Positions 1 through 11,750 of a stretch of DNA of 64,000 bases are shown here, piece by piece. The notes beneath the pieces are model-generated. The model did no database searches, had not been told where the DNA came from, and saw nothing but the letters and a program-made list of their open reading frames with translations. This stretch comes from Chlorokybus atmophyticus. Lineage: Eukaryota > Streptophyta > Chlorokybophyceae > Chlorokybales > Chlorokybaceae. Both the position numbers and the translations under genes were made by a program. The first letter of the stretch is position 1, and every line of letters begins with the position of its first letter. Location: the NCBI GenBank assembly GCA_009103225.1, contig RHPI01000277.1:426879-490878 (forward strand). Reading direction: 5' to 3'.

Positions 1-87
<87 letters not shown>
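1..87. repeat. (TC)n microsatellite
   Basis: An uninterrupted CT dinucleotide run from the first base of the window, followed by a short degenerate tail up to about base 105. It lies just upstream of the mini-exon array, so any 5' exons of that gene are outside the window. Confidence 0.97.
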
Positions 88-91
<4 letters not shown>

Positions 92-266
92 CTCTCTCTG
101 CCTACTCGCACTGCGTACACAAACAGATGCATAACAGCATGATGCACGCACGCACGCATGCGCACATGCACGCACGCCAGCCCGCCTCGCATGCGCATGC
201 ACACGTTCAAGCATGCACGCACATGCGCAGGCAGGGTTGCGTGCACACACGTACATATATTTGCAG

Positions 267-1941
267 GTCGATGCACCCGTGCCGCCACCCGTGCCGATGG
301 CGCGGCGCGCTGCTACAGCAGAGCATGTAAGTGCAAGCTTGCACAACCTCCTCTGGCACGCGCATGCACATGCACAATCATGCACGCGTGCTCGCAATCA
401 TGTACGCATGCTCGCACGCACGCACTGACATGAATGCACGCATGCACACAACACACGCACACGCACACGCACACACACACGCATGCGCACACGAACACAC
501 ACAATCACATGTACGCGCAGGTCAATGCGCCCATGATGGAGCCCGTGCCGATGGCCCGGCGCGCTGCTACAGCTGATGAAGTAAGTGCACAATTGCACAA
601 ACTCTCGCATGCAGCACACACATGCACACGCACAACCATGCACGCACGCGCACACGCACACGCGCACGCGCACACGCACATGCACACGCACACGCACACG
701 CACACGCATACGCACACGCACATACTTGCATGTACGCGCAGGTCAATGCACCAGGGCCGCAGCCCGTGCCGATGGCACCGCGCGCTGCTACAGCTGAGCA
801 TGTAAGTGCATGCTTGCACAACCTCCTCTCACACACAGCATATCCACATACACATAGACAAGGCCGCCAGCTCGCCAGCCTCGCACGCAGCACACATGCA
901 TACGCCAGCCCGTCAGCCTCCTCGCACGCTCATGCACATGCACAGTCATAAATGCATGATCGCAAGCATGCACGCACCCATGTGCATGAATGCACGCACA
1001 CAACACATACCCGCCAGCCTTGCACGCGCACACACGCAATACACGCACTCACGCACAAGCACGCACGCACATGCATATGAACGCACGCACATGCATGCAA
1101 CACATAGACGCACACGCACATGCACACGCATGCCCACACCCACACCCACACCCACACCCACACCCACACGCACACCCACACCCATACCCATACCCACACC
1201 CACACGTCGTGCAGGTCGATGCGCCCATGCAGCCCGTGCCAATAGCGCGGCGCGCTGCTCCAGCTGAGCATGTAAGTGCACGGTTGTATGTTGCGAGCAT
1301 GCACGCACGCACGCACGCGCACACGCACCAGCACGGTTGTATGTTGCGAGCATGTGTAAGTGCACACGCACGCACGCACACACGCACGCACGCGCATCAG
1401 CACACGCATCATTCATGATGCCCACACCCACACCCACACGTCGTGCAGGTCGATGCGTCCATGCCAAAGCCAGTGCCAGTGGCGCAGAGCGCTGCTACAC
1501 CTAAGCATGTAAGTGCACTAACTCTCGCATGCATTACACACATGCATACGCCAGCCCGTTGGCCTCCTCACACGCCTGGGCACATGCACGACCATGCACG
1601 CATGTAGACACGCACGCACGCACGCAACATACACACGGGCACACACACACGCACACATTTGCACGTACGCGCAGGTCAATGCACCAGTTCAGCAGCCCGT
1701 GCCGATGGCACCGCGCGCTGCTACAGCTCAGCATGTAAGTGCATGCTTGCACAACCTTCTCTCACACGCAGCACACCCACAAACACAATATAGACAAGGC
1801 CGCCAGCTCGCCAGCCTCTGCGCATGCGCACGCACGCACGCATACATGCATGCATGTAACACACAAAAGCATGTGCAGGTCAATGCGCCCATGCCGCAGC
1901 CTGTGCCACTGGCGCGGCGTGACGGTACAGCCGATGAGCAT
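267..1941 (+). repeat. tandem array of seven exon-bearing repeat units
   Basis: Seven copies of a unit of about 200-250 bp. Each holds a 57-63 nt exon preceded by a CAG acceptor and followed by a GTAAGT donor. Exons are at 267-326, 521-580, 742-801, 1215-1271, 1449-1508, 1675-1734 and 1879-1941. The spacing is 204-254 bp except before the fourth unit (473 bp), where one exon may have been lost. The sequence between exons is CA/GCAC-rich microsatellite. It includes a CACACC hexamer run at about 1132-1206. Confidence 0.85.
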
Positions 1942-3078
1942 GTAAGTAAACACCCCCTCCCTCCTCTCACATGGAGCACACTTACAGACACGCACACTCT
2001 TATTGCCGATGCTGATGAGCTAGTAAAATACCTACACGCTTGCACGCAAGCATATAGCACACACATATGTACTTGCTTTCCATGTTGGTTGTGTACAGGC
2101 AAAAAGCAACAATCCACTCGTCAATCAAGGGATTGATGATATCAAAGTTCTTCAACAAGCCACGCGATGCATGAGCATATCACCACGTCAACTTCGTTCA
2201 CCTGAAGAGCTTGCGCGGGCCACGCGGCGCATGAGTATGTCACCGCGCCCGCCTTGTTCACCAGCTCAGCGGCAGCCATGGAGATCAGGGTCAGCCTCAA
2301 CTAGGTCGCCTCTTGGAGCAGGTGAGCTAGTCGAGCTCAAGCTCAACCAACACACCTTCCAACTATTGTGGTTATGTGTTTTGCAGTTGGTCAAGGCAAT
2401 AGTACTACCGCGCGGTTCAAGCAGCGCAATCTGCAGGTGCGTAAAGCCATTGTTCGCAAGAAGAAACCGTTGAACTTTGCCCGTCATGTAACCACTGAGG
2501 ACGAGAGGCGGTTGTGGTCCGAGTTGTACCCGGACTTCACAACCGAAAAAGGCACCGATTGGGAAAGCATGTGCCGCGAGTGGAATCTCAAGCTAGCTGA
2601 ACATGTGGCCCTACAGCAAGAAAGCCAGCTCTTTTGGAAATGCAAACATCATCTCCGAGCTTATGAAAAAAAGCTTGTGAAAGAGCTCATCAGCAACGAG
2701 TTCACTATTGTAACTCGTGCAATGCAGACCTTTTTTACGCACCCTACCACAACATCCAACATGCCACCTCCGCCAGCAACCGGACACACGGCTGCACCCG
2801 CGACAGAACAACCTCAACAACCTAGCTCAGGCGGATCTATGCGCACTACTCACCGAGGCACCGGCGTTGGCGGAAAAGGTGTGCAGCGAACTTGTAAGCA
2901 ATGCTATCATTACAAGCGTGGGCAGGGGAGCGCACGAGTGCAGCGCCATACCAGCGAACACAGCAAGACATGTAAGTTCAAGAACACCAAGGAGTATCCA
3001 TGGCCGCCATTGTTGAGTGATTTGTGCGGTCATGACTGCAAGACAAAGTGCCGTGTTGTTGGGGAAGCAAGAGTGTAA
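267..3078 (+). CDS. multi-exon protein with seven 20-residue Pro/Ala repeats and a Cys/His-rich C-terminus (5' partial)
   Basis: I do not recognise this family. Seven mini-exons, all multiples of three and all in phase 0, encode repeats of the form V(D/N)APxxxPVPMAxRAATAxH. They join in frame to exon 2099-2321, which is Ser/Pro/Arg-rich with two RxMSxSPR-like segments and ends in phase 1. The last exon, 2387-3078, follows and ends at a TGA-free frame closed by TAA. The visible coding sequence is 1,335 nt, about 444 residues; the start codon is upstream of the window. The last exon has a Trp/Glu-rich domain around TTEDERRLWSELYPDF. It ends with a Cys/His cluster containing CKQC, HSKTC and CGHDCKTKC, which could bind zinc. 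The repeats look disordered and the C-terminus may bind nucleic acid, but no function can be assigned. The phase agreement across nine exons is the main evidence that this is a real gene. Confidence 0.72.
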
Positions 3079-3551
3079 AAGGTTTAGCCCAAATTTTTCT
3101 ATATGTGTTCAAGTGGTTGGAACATGTGCCCATATAGCAAGACGGTTGTCTTATGCATGTGAAACGAGACATGGAGGGTGTCAACTTTTGAGCGACCAAG
3201 CGTGTCGGATACATGTGCAAGTATGCGTGCATATTGCACGGGCAGCTTATGCGGCATGCATGCGCGTGCACGTGTGTGAGGAAGAAGTGGGGGTGAAGGT
3301 GGAGGTGGGGGTGGGGGTGGGGGTTTGTGACTAAGTCAAGGTTTATAACACGTATAACACGTATGCAAAGTGGGCATGCATTGGTGGACCTACATTCGCG
3401 TCATACACTTGCATCCGTGCGTCAACTTGCACTCGCATTCACCACCACCATATCAATTAAAGTTGTGTACAATACCCCCCTCAAGTAGTGCCAATAACAA
3501 CAAGTACAAGGCTACATGTAGGCTACAAGGCTACATGCACAATGCTTTGGT
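3079..3551. other. intergenic stretch with G-rich tract
   Basis: No convincing gene. A GGGGGTGGGGGT-type run at about 3285-3327 has four or more closely spaced G-runs and could form a G-quadruplex on the + strand. The rest is unremarkable and probably holds the 3' flank of the upstream gene and the convergent end of the minus-strand gene. Confidence 0.6.
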
Positions 3552-4052
3552 TCAATACTCACGCCGCGAGTGAAAGGAGTTAAAGCACTTGGTATGACAA
3601 AACCACAGACGCGAGTCTGTGAGTTCATTGTGAGCACTTCGCTCAGAACACTGAGTGCAATAGTATGTGGTCAGCTTGCCGCATAAGCAGCAATTGTGAC
3701 GCTTTGCTTGGCGTTGCTTTACTGTCATGGGAGTGCCATCATCATTCTTCTCTAAGACTTCCGCATTGTGGTTCTGCACATGGAAAAGTTGAAGTCAACA
3801 TCACATATTGCACAGAGTATGTGTGCATACAAACACATACACATTCTCAACCTTGGAGCGGCCGAGCTTGACGCGCAGTTCTCGTAATGCCTTTTGCCCA
3901 GGTCCAGTGAGTACCAATGTCTCAGCACGCTTGATACCTTTGATTGCCCTTGACACAGATGCTGAGGTGGTGTCAACTTGCTTGGGAGATGCTGCTGCTT
4001 TCCTCTTCGCCATTGCCAATGCTTTTGCTATCGCCTGCACATTGAGACTCAT
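3552..4052 (-). CDS. small two-exon protein with piggyBac-like C-terminal zinc-binding domain
   Basis: The first exon, 4052-3843, starts at an ATG and is Lys/Ala-rich. The second, 3773-3552, follows a TGTGCAG acceptor in phase 0. Together they give about 143 residues. The C-terminal third has the spacing CCLCGK, YYCTQC, then WFC-x3-CF-x4-H. This resembles the cysteine-rich domain that ends piggyBac-type transposases, where it binds DNA at the element end. No DDE catalytic domain is visible nearby, so this is either a domesticated stand-alone finger, the tail of a lost transposase, or a gene with further 5' exons. The donor is GTGTAT, which is weak, so the exon border may shift by a few bases. 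The domain assignment rests on the Cys/His pattern only. Confidence 0.45.
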
Positions 4053-5470
4053 TGTAAGCAAGTGTGATGCAATTCCTAACATGCAGCAAACACTAATGTG
4101 AGCATGACCAACAACAACAACAACAATAACAATAACAATAACCTTAAGAACAACACTTGCATGGGGGAAGAGGAAAGCATTAGCACCAAAGAAACAATAA
4201 CCACATGTTGGGATAGAGAGAAAGCTACCAGCAGCAGCAACAACAATAACATCAGCACATTGCATGCTGCGACTCACCCTAAGTCACAGTCGCTGCGCAG
4301 GCGACCACACAGCCACTCAATGCAGGCTGCGCCGGCGGCCACACAGCCGCCGCCCTTAACGCCCTTAACGCCGACGAGGCAGGAGGCTTGAGTAGATGGG
4401 CCTACAGGCTGCTGCGCCGGTAGCTCTGCAAATTGCGGCCGCCACCAACGCCCTGCTTGACGCCGATGAAGGCGCGCAGGCGTAAGGGTTATAAACATTT
4501 ACCAACGTCAATGCAATCGACACATTAGGTATTAAGTGTCTGTATGTTAAGGACGCGGAGAAATTGAGGAGGAAACCCCAATCGCGACCCCGAAGTGGGG
4601 TCGACAACCACAAGAATACGGTGCCGGAGGCACCGTAACTTGGGTGTTTTCCCCGAATTTTCGGGCCCGACGGTGTATTTACTTCGTTAAGGGCCCGAAC
4701 TACCAAATCAAAACCTCAAGTGTTGGAAGCCTTGTTCTTCGGCTGTGTGTCTTGGGCTTGTATCGTAACTCCAGGCCTGGGCCATGTGCCACTTGTTGCT
4801 GTTGGCTTTCCGTGGCTGTTGTTGCTGCTGCTGCATTGCCTTTGTTTTATTTCCTTTCTATAAAGGTACACTTCATGAGGTAAGCATGCATGCATTGTGT
4901 GGGAGCAAAGTATCTGCCCACACATGCATTTCATGTCCCTTAGTACAATATATACTGTAGTGCCAGGGACTATCTATCACTTTTGTTTTATAGTCATATA
5001 TATATATATATAATTTGACTTTCGCAGCTTGCCCGTTAACTTATATAAAATGTATCGATTTTGAGCTAGGGTTTGGCTATACTCAATGCATTGTATAGTG
5101 TTGAGGGTAAAACATTGGTTACCGCTCATTTTCTGTGTCATAAAATGACGGATAGTCCATGGCACTACGATATGCCACGTGCGTGGTCCTGCGTGGTCCC
5201 AACAAACAAACTGGTTGTGTATGAGCCGCGCTACTTAGCTATGATGCTGTTGCACGAATTCATGTGCGCCTTGCTGCGTTATTAACCCGTCGTGGCAGCT
5301 GTTGTTACTGCCTCCGCCTGTCGGTCTTACACCACTAGCTATAAGACCCATACAAAACCTCGCGGCCGCCACATCTTCGCCATTCTTGCACAGCACATCG
5401 CAGCATCGCCACCGTAGCTGCCAACCCTTGCTTGTCGCTGCTGCTATCCTGCCTTGCTGTCTACACTACC
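4053..5470. other. intergenic stretch with (AAC)n repeats and three adjacent hairpins
   Basis: No gene that I can support. CAA/AAC repeats lie at about 4108-4140. Three compact inverted repeats follow each other at 4585-4603, 4618-4636 and 4652-4665, with arms of 7, 8 and 6 bp and loops of 5, 3 and 2 nt. The open frame crossing them on the minus strand has no recognisable domain. Confidence 0.55.
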
Positions 5471-5992
5471 TGTCACAGCCCAGTCGACCACAAAAGACTT
5501 GATGCTTTTTAAGGTCGATTTGTGGTAATTTAATGTACCTTCCCGGTACATTCCCCCCTTACGAACGCTGACGTCCTCGGCAGCTGGCTCCCATAAGCTG
5601 GGGAATCATCCTAAGGGTCTGATTATGGTCAGTCACCGGCCCCACTACCCAAAGACCGGCCAATTTAGGCCCATACCGGTTAACGCGCGCATAGCGCACC
5701 GCTGCCGGCCCCACAGGTCGCATCGCAACAGGCAGGTCGCGCCCTGCCGCGCCGACTGAACCCCGGCACGACTGCCATTAGGCAAGTCGCAACCCATCGA
5801 TGATGGCACTTATGAAGTGACCATTTACGACGTTACTGGATCGAGAAACAACGACCACGGAGTTCGTGTGCAAGGCAGGAATCGAGCCTGGGTCTCAAGC
5901 TCCGATGACCAATATCACAGCCCACTCGACCACAAAAGACTTGATGCTTTTATGGTCAATTTGTGGTATCTAATGTACGTTCCCGTTAAACT
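5471..5992 (-). mobile_element. TRIM-like miniature LTR element
   Basis: Two direct repeats of about 80 bp, 5471-5550 and about 5912-5992, share most bases and flank a 360-bp non-coding interior. Read on the minus strand, the interior starts with TTGGTCATCGGAGC, close to the usual complement of initiator Met-tRNA (TGGTATCAGAGC). It ends with the purine tract AAGGGGGGAA directly before a repeat starting TGTACCGG. That is the LTR, primer site, polypurine tract, LTR order of a TRIM. A tRNA-like A box and B box can also be read near the right repeat, so a tRNA-derived SINE is the alternative. The right repeat has diverged at its outer end. Confidence 0.55.
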
Positions 5993-6005
5993 ACCCCAAC
6001 ACCGG

Positions 6006-6006
6006 C

Positions 6007-6062
<56 letters not shown>

Positions 6063-6063
6063 A
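6006..6063. repeat. (AT)n microsatellite
   Basis: An almost pure AT dinucleotide run just right of the TRIM-like element and left of DNA-transposon copy A. Confidence 0.95.
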
Positions 6064-6588
6064 GCCAAACAACTTTAGAGCGACTCCGTGCAACTTCACC
6101 AGCTTGATATGTATATAATTACAAGGTGTGCATTAACTCGACATTAATGAATAGCCTGGGCCGGCATATATGTGACGCAGATTTCCTGATCCTCAGGGTC
6201 TCCAGGCTTGCGCAGGTCAGCCGTCACGTAGTTATAATACGGCAGCACACTCGCATGTGCATATGTGACATGGCTCTGATGGTTGAAGCACATGCACCGC
6301 ACACCGTGAACACACCTCAGACTGAGAGAAAGCAATCGCGGTCCGGAGGTAGCTGGCCACATGCACACCGGTCTCCCACTGGAGCTCTTCCGTCAGGAAG
6401 TGTGCATTTCGGATGCACTTGATGATCCGCCCCATGTCGGAGGCCGACAGGCCTTGGCCGTTGTTGCACTGCACGAATGCCACTGCAAGAGCATGCTCCG
6501 AGCCATACCACCTGGATTCCGACGCGTGCGAAGGGACGCCTCCACTTCCATATTGGCGTGCCACAGGTTTCTCAGGCACACGCACACA

Positions 6589-7013
6589 TGTTGAGAGTTA
6601 TTCCTACATACGATCAGCATCGACCCTCCGCACAGGAGTAGAAGGTCGTAAGGATGAGCACTAGGTCCGGACTTAGCAAGATGGCGTCGTTGGACCAGAC
6701 TCCGGACTCCAGACAGGCGCCTTACTAACTGCTTCGTATCTCCGCGTATACTTACTCATATTAGGCGTGTAAGAGCTTGTTGGAAAGCTCTGGTTGTAAG
6801 AAAGACAACGCAGCTTAGAGCGCGTCAAGAGGCCGAGTATAGCTTACGCAGTGCTTGCAAACGTAGACGTGTGTGTAACTGGCTGGTATAAGAACCAGCG
6901 GACAACTTGTAATAGATGAATGTGATGTGACTTGTGTATGCTCTGGTGGCGGTAGCTCTGTCTCTGTGCATCTATGCTTGTCTCAGCTACATGTGCATGC
7001 TAGTCCTTCAACA
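6589..7013 (+). repeat. Copia-1 5' LTR
   Basis: A 425-bp LTR beginning TGTTGAGAG and ending CTTCAACA. It carries one inserted T near its start compared with the other three LTR copies in the window. Confidence 0.95.
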
Positions 7014-7027
7014 GGTTATGGGCCCAC
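7014..7027 (+). other. Copia-1 primer-binding site (half-tRNA type)
   Basis: GGTTATGGGCCCAC directly follows the 5' LTR. It is complementary to the anticodon arm of initiator Met-tRNA (GUGGGCCCAUAACC) rather than to a tRNA 3' end. This is the half-tRNA priming known for Drosophila copia. Confidence 0.8.
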
Positions 7028-7141
7028 ACTACGCTTGAGGAATGTGAGACTAGCTTGTGTGCATAGTAGTTCTACACTACGGTAGCTTGTTGGTAGCAGA
7101 GCCTTGGGTGTCAACTGCAAGTGAAGGCAGACACGACAGTG

Positions 7142-10100
7142 ATGGAGGCGACCTACGACAAGGGGCAGCTTGCAAAGCTGGACACCGACAACTACAACAC
7201 ATGGTGCGTGGAGATGAAGGCCTTGCTCATCCATAAGAAGGTGTGGAAGTATGTTGATCCGAAGGCACCACCACCAATACCAGGAGCGAACACTTTGTGG
7301 TCAGAGCATTCAGCAGAAGCACACTCTTTGCTTGTGTTGAACTGCAAACCGCATCACTTTCCCATGCTCACTGCATGTGAAGATGGTAGACAAGCTTGGG
7401 AAAAGCTATCAGCCGTTTTCAGAGCCAAGAACAACGCCAGAAAATTGCAGCTTCGCAAGCAGGTGAGCGCACTCAGGAAGGAGGCAGCAGAACCCATCAC
7501 AAAGTATGTTGCGCGCGCGAGAGAGCTGTGGGCGGACCTCATCAACGTCGGCCACAACATGGGGGAGACGGAGGTAGTGCTGGCCATTGTTGCAGGGCTA
7601 CCAGCAGAGTACGAGGTCGTCGCAACCCTGCTGGAGACGTCATCATCGGAGTTGACGTTGGACGATGTGCTACCGAAGCTGCTCACCGTGGAGCAGAGGG
7701 TTGTGAAGAAGGACGAGCAAGCGGATGCCGTCGCCTTCTACACTGGCAAGCACGCAAAGAAGAGCAACCATGAAGAGAAGTACAAGGGCAACAAGCCAGG
7801 CAATCCTCGTCACAAAGACCTCACATGCCACTGGTGTGGTTGGAAGGGGCACATTGTGAAGGACTGTAGGAAGAAACAACAGGGGCAACCTAGAGCAAGC
7901 ACCAGCAACAGCGGCAACGAGCACCAACACAAGGAGAAACATGTCGCCTTCACTGCATCCAGTTCGAGGGCGGGCACAGCTTTCTGGGTGGTGGACTCTG
8001 GCTGCGATCGTCATCTCACACCAAACAAGGAGGTGATGGAGGGCTACAAGAAGCTAACGTCCACAATCCAGGTGGCGGGCTTCGGTGGTGAAGTACTGGT
8101 GGCTGAGGGAGTTGGCAACGTACGACTCCAGTGCAAGGTTGGTAACACACTACGCGAGGTGTTGTTACGCAACGTCCTGCATGTTCCAAAGGCTATTGCG
8201 AGTCTATTCTCTGTGAGGGTTGCGGAGCGCTTAGGCCCGGAGATCCTATTTCGGAAGGGTGGCTGCTCAGTCATCCTTGATGGGGTCGTGCACATGGTTG
8301 GAATCGCTGATCCGGGAGGGCTCTACCACGTGGAGCCGCACCCTAAGGACATAGACATTCAAGCCATGGTGGTGAAGGACAAAGAGTCGCCAACATTGTG
8401 GCATCGAAGGTTCGGGCATCTCAGCTACGTCAACCTCACTCGCCTTGTCGCTTAGAAGACGGTTAAGGGCATCCATCTCAGCACAGAAGAACTCAAGAAT
8501 GCATTAGGTGCACTTTGTGAACCATGCTAGGTTGCAAAGCAGCATGCTATGCCATTCCCATCATCCTCTTTTAGTAGTCAGCATCCTTGCGAGCTTGCGC
8601 ACATGGATGTCTGTGGCCCTATGCGCATTGTGGCGAAGGGAGGGGCCAGGTACTTTGCTACATTCCTCGACGACTACAGCAGGCTGTCCATCATCTTTCC
8701 ATTGACGCTCAAGTCAGAAGTTGCTGGAGGTGTGCGCACAGTTGTGGCCTTGTTGGAGACGCAGTCTAGCAACAAGATGAAGGCAATGAGGAGTGACCGA
8801 GGAGGGGAGTACATCAACAAGGAGTTGAAGGAGTTCTTCGCCAGCAAGGGCATACGCCACGAGACAATGGCACCCTACACCCCGCAGCAGAATGGAGCAG
8901 CTGAACGCCTCAACAGGACACTCTTGGAGCGTGTTCGAGCCATGCTAAACGACACAAAGATGGAAGACAGTTTGTGGAAGGAGGCGGTATTTACTGCCAA
9001 CTACATCCGCAACAGATCTCCGGTGAGCTCAGAGCAGAAGACTCCGTGGGAGCACTTCTATGGAGCCACACCACATGTGAGTGGTGTGCGTGTGTTTGAA
9101 TGCACGGCATATGCACTAGTGCCTACACAGCTCAGGCACAAGCTGAAGCCGGTCAGCAAGAAGGGCATCTTCGTTGGCTATGAAGCGGGTTCCAAGGCTT
9201 ACAGGATCTTGCTCGAGGACACTCAGAAGATCATCGTGAGCAGAGAGGTGGTTTTCCACGAGGAATTATCACAACCAGCAGGCTTCTTTCCTCGAGATGA
9301 AGATGAAGCACAGTCGGAGGAACTTCCTACAAAAGGGGGAGTTGCAGGCAAGGCCATCATCGATAATAAGGGTGAGCAGGACTCTACTGTAGCAGACAAG
9401 CAGTCACACCTGCAGCAGGAGCACGTAGCTCAGAGATACCCAATGAGGGAGAGAAAGGCACCTGACTTCTTACACAAGGCACACGTCGCCAGTGTGCACA
9501 ATGAGGAGCCAAGCACCTACAAGGAGGCATTGTTAGCACAAGATGCGGAGCAATGGCAGCGTGCTATGGACGAGGAAATTGCGTCACTCCATGCCAACAA
9601 CACTTGGTCACTGGAGCAGTTACCGCAAGGAGTGAAGACCATTCCAGTGAAATGGGTCTTCAAGGTGAAGCGTGATGGTCAGGGCAACATTGAGCGCTAC
9701 AAGGCAAGACTGGTGGCAAAAGGGCTTCTTGCAGCAGGAAGGTGTGGACTTCAACGAAGTGTTTGCACCTGCAAGTAAGCATACCACCTTCCGTGCACTG
9801 CTAGCTATGGTTGCTGCTGAAGACCTAGAGCTGCATCACCTGGATGTGAAGACTGCCTTCCTCTACGGAGAGCTGGAGGAGGAGATCTTCATTGAGCAAC
9901 CACCTGGATATGAAGAAGGGGAGAGAGGCACAGCGTGCAAGCTGATCAAGGCACTGTACGGGCTGCGACAGGCACCGCGAATGTGGCACATTAAGCTCAC
10001 AAAGGAGCTGGAGGCACTTGGCACTTCACCGCATCTTCTGCAGACCCTGGGCTCTTCATTCATGCAGACAACAAGGTCTGGCTGCTTGTGTATGTTGATG

Positions 10101-11041
10101 ATATCATTATCACCGTCAGGCAGGTGCACCACCTGCAGGAGACGAAACTTGCTCTACAGCAAGCATTCTCAGTTCGTAATCTTGGAGAGGCCAAGTGGTT
10201 CCTTGGCATGGTGATTGAGCGCGACAGGGCTGCACGCACAATCAAGATCACTCAGGAGCAGATGGTGAGAAGACTCGTCATCAAGTTTGGGCTCATTGAA
10301 GCGAAGACCAAGACCACACCGTTGGCACTTGGCACTGCCCTCATCAAGGCAAAGGATGAGGAGGTACTCGACAAGGCTCAGTATCCATATGGTGAGCTGG
10401 TAGGCAGCATGCTCTATCTGGCAGTGTGCACACGTCCCGATGTTGCACATGCTGTGGGAGTACTTGCTCGCTACATGTCTGCACCGAGCATGGAGCATTG
10501 GAGAGCAGCAAAGGGAGTACTACGCTATGTTGCTGGGAGCGCAACAGTTTGCATCAAGTTTGGGAGCGGGAGCACTGCTTTGGAGGGCTATTGCGACTCG
10601 GACTTTGTTGATGACCCCAACAGCAGGAGTTCCACTACAGGCTACGTCTTCAAGCTGAACGGAGGCGTGGTGAGCTGGAATAGCAGGCTGCAGCCAACAA
10701 CAGCAGCATCTACATCAGAGGCTGAGTACATGGCAGCGGCAGCAGCAGTGAAGGAGGCACTCTGGCTTCGTAAGCTCATAGCAGACTTGGAGCACCCCAT
10801 GGCGTGCGTCGTCATCAACTGTGACAACCAAGGAGCCATCAAGTTGTTGAGGCACCCTATCGCCTCGGCAAGGACGAAGCACATTGATGTCATGCATCAC
10901 TTTGTGCGTGACAGAGTCACAAGAAAGGAGGTGGAGTTCCAGTACTGCAACACTAAGGGCATGCTGGCGGACTTTATGACAAAGCCATTGTCACTGCTCA
11001 AGTTCAAGACTTGTTGCGCAGGACTTGGCATCTGTGTTTGA
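7142..11041 (+). pseudogene. Copia-1 gag-pol, disrupted
   Basis: Encodes the same polyprotein as Copia-2. The order is gag, CCHC knuckle (CHWCGWKGHIVKDC), protease with DSG, integrase, reverse transcriptase with YVDD near 10,090, and RNase H. It is broken by a TAG at 8453-8455 and a TAG at 8528-8530. There is a one-base insertion near 9721 and a two-base insertion near 10,020; together the two insertions return to the original frame. RNase H also differs, with DSDFVDD where Copia-2 has DSDFAGD. It is non-functional as read. Confidence 0.95.
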
Positions 11042-11083
11042 CTACAGGAGCAAGCGTTGGAGGTCAAGCTGCTCGCGTGGGAG

Positions 11084-11493
11084 TGTTGAGAGTATTCCTA
11101 CATACGATCAGCATCGACCCTCCACACAGGAGTAGAAGGTCGTAAGGACGAGCACTAGGTCCGGACTTAGCAAGATGGCATCGTCGGACCAGACTCCGGA
11201 CTCCAGACTGGAGCCTTACTAACTGCTTCGTATCTCCGCGTATACTTACTCATATTAGGCGTGTNAGAGCTTGTTGTAAGAAAGACAACACAGCTTAGAG
11301 CGCGTTAAAAGGCTAAATATAGCTTACGCAGTGCTTGCAAACGTAGACGTGTGTGTAACTGGCTGGTATAAGAACCAGCGGACAACTTGTAATAGATGAA
11401 TGTGATGTGACTTGTGTATGCTTTGGTGGCGGTAGCTCTGTCTCTGTGTGTCTATGCTTGCCTCAGCTACATGTGCATGCTAGTCCTTCAACA
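11084..11493 (+). repeat. Copia-1 3' LTR
   Basis: 410 bp, starting TGTTGAGAG after the short purine run GTGGGAG. It lacks 14 bp present in the 5' LTR and contains one unresolved base (N at 11,265). Confidence 0.95.
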
Positions 11494-11750
11494 ACACATC
11501 GAAAGCCCTCGTTCACTTCCTCCTCCTCCTGTTGCTGCTGTGCGTGTGTCTCTTGGAGGAATCCTTCAGCATCAAGCATGTGAGCATCCTGGATCGAACT
11601 CCCCGGTTCAACATGACCCGCATCATACTGTAATGGACGCTGGCCAACATACAGCTTGATCTGCTTGCACACCCTGCTGCTAATAATGTGCATGTAGACC
11701 GAGCTGCGTGTGGCGAAGCGCATGTGGCAATACGGACAAAGGACTCCCAT

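Larger units (their letters stand above)
6589..11493 (+). mobile_element. Copia-1, degraded Ty1/copia retrotransposon
   Basis: Complete in outline: 5' LTR, primer site, gag-pol and 3' LTR. It is flanked by the 5-bp target duplication ACACA (6584-6588 and 11,494-11,498). The empty site is seen in copy B near 27,790, where the flanks join without the element. It is clearly older than Copia-2. The LTRs differ by a 14-bp deletion and several substitutions, and gag-pol has stops and frameshifts. Confidence 0.95.
6165..11750 (-). pseudogene. Plavaka/KDZ-like transposase, N-terminal exons, split by Copia-1
   Basis: The ATG at 11,750 opens a frame with a zinc-finger-like CPYC...H...C motif. The frame then continues across the Copia-1 insertion from 6588 downward and ends at a CAGTCTGAG/GTGTGT donor near 6310. 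A second exon at about 6290-6165 encodes SHVTYAHASVLPYYNY and TADLRKPGDPEDQE. The part after the insertion includes LSASDMGRIIKCIRNA and the HFLTEELQWETGVHVASYLR segment. This layout (N-terminal finger, then helical region before the catalytic core) fits Plavaka-group transposases. If Copia-1 is ignored, the first exon has no stop, whereas copy B has CGA changed to TGA at the matching codon. The catalytic core is absent here. Confidence 0.6.

Noticed and set aside
1132-1206. CACACC run as a telomere remnant
   Set aside because: The hexamer does not match the green-lineage telomere repeat and it is embedded in longer CA-rich microsatellite.
127-1752. Many long open frames on both strands in the CA/GCAC-rich region
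   Set aside because: They arise because short repeats without stops stay open in several frames. Their products are His/Thr/Ala or Val/Cys runs. Only the splice-bounded mini-exons keep a consistent frame.
267-1941. CRISPR-like regular array
   Set aside because: Units are spaced at about 200 bp, the repeated part is coding with splice sites, and the surroundings are eukaryotic.
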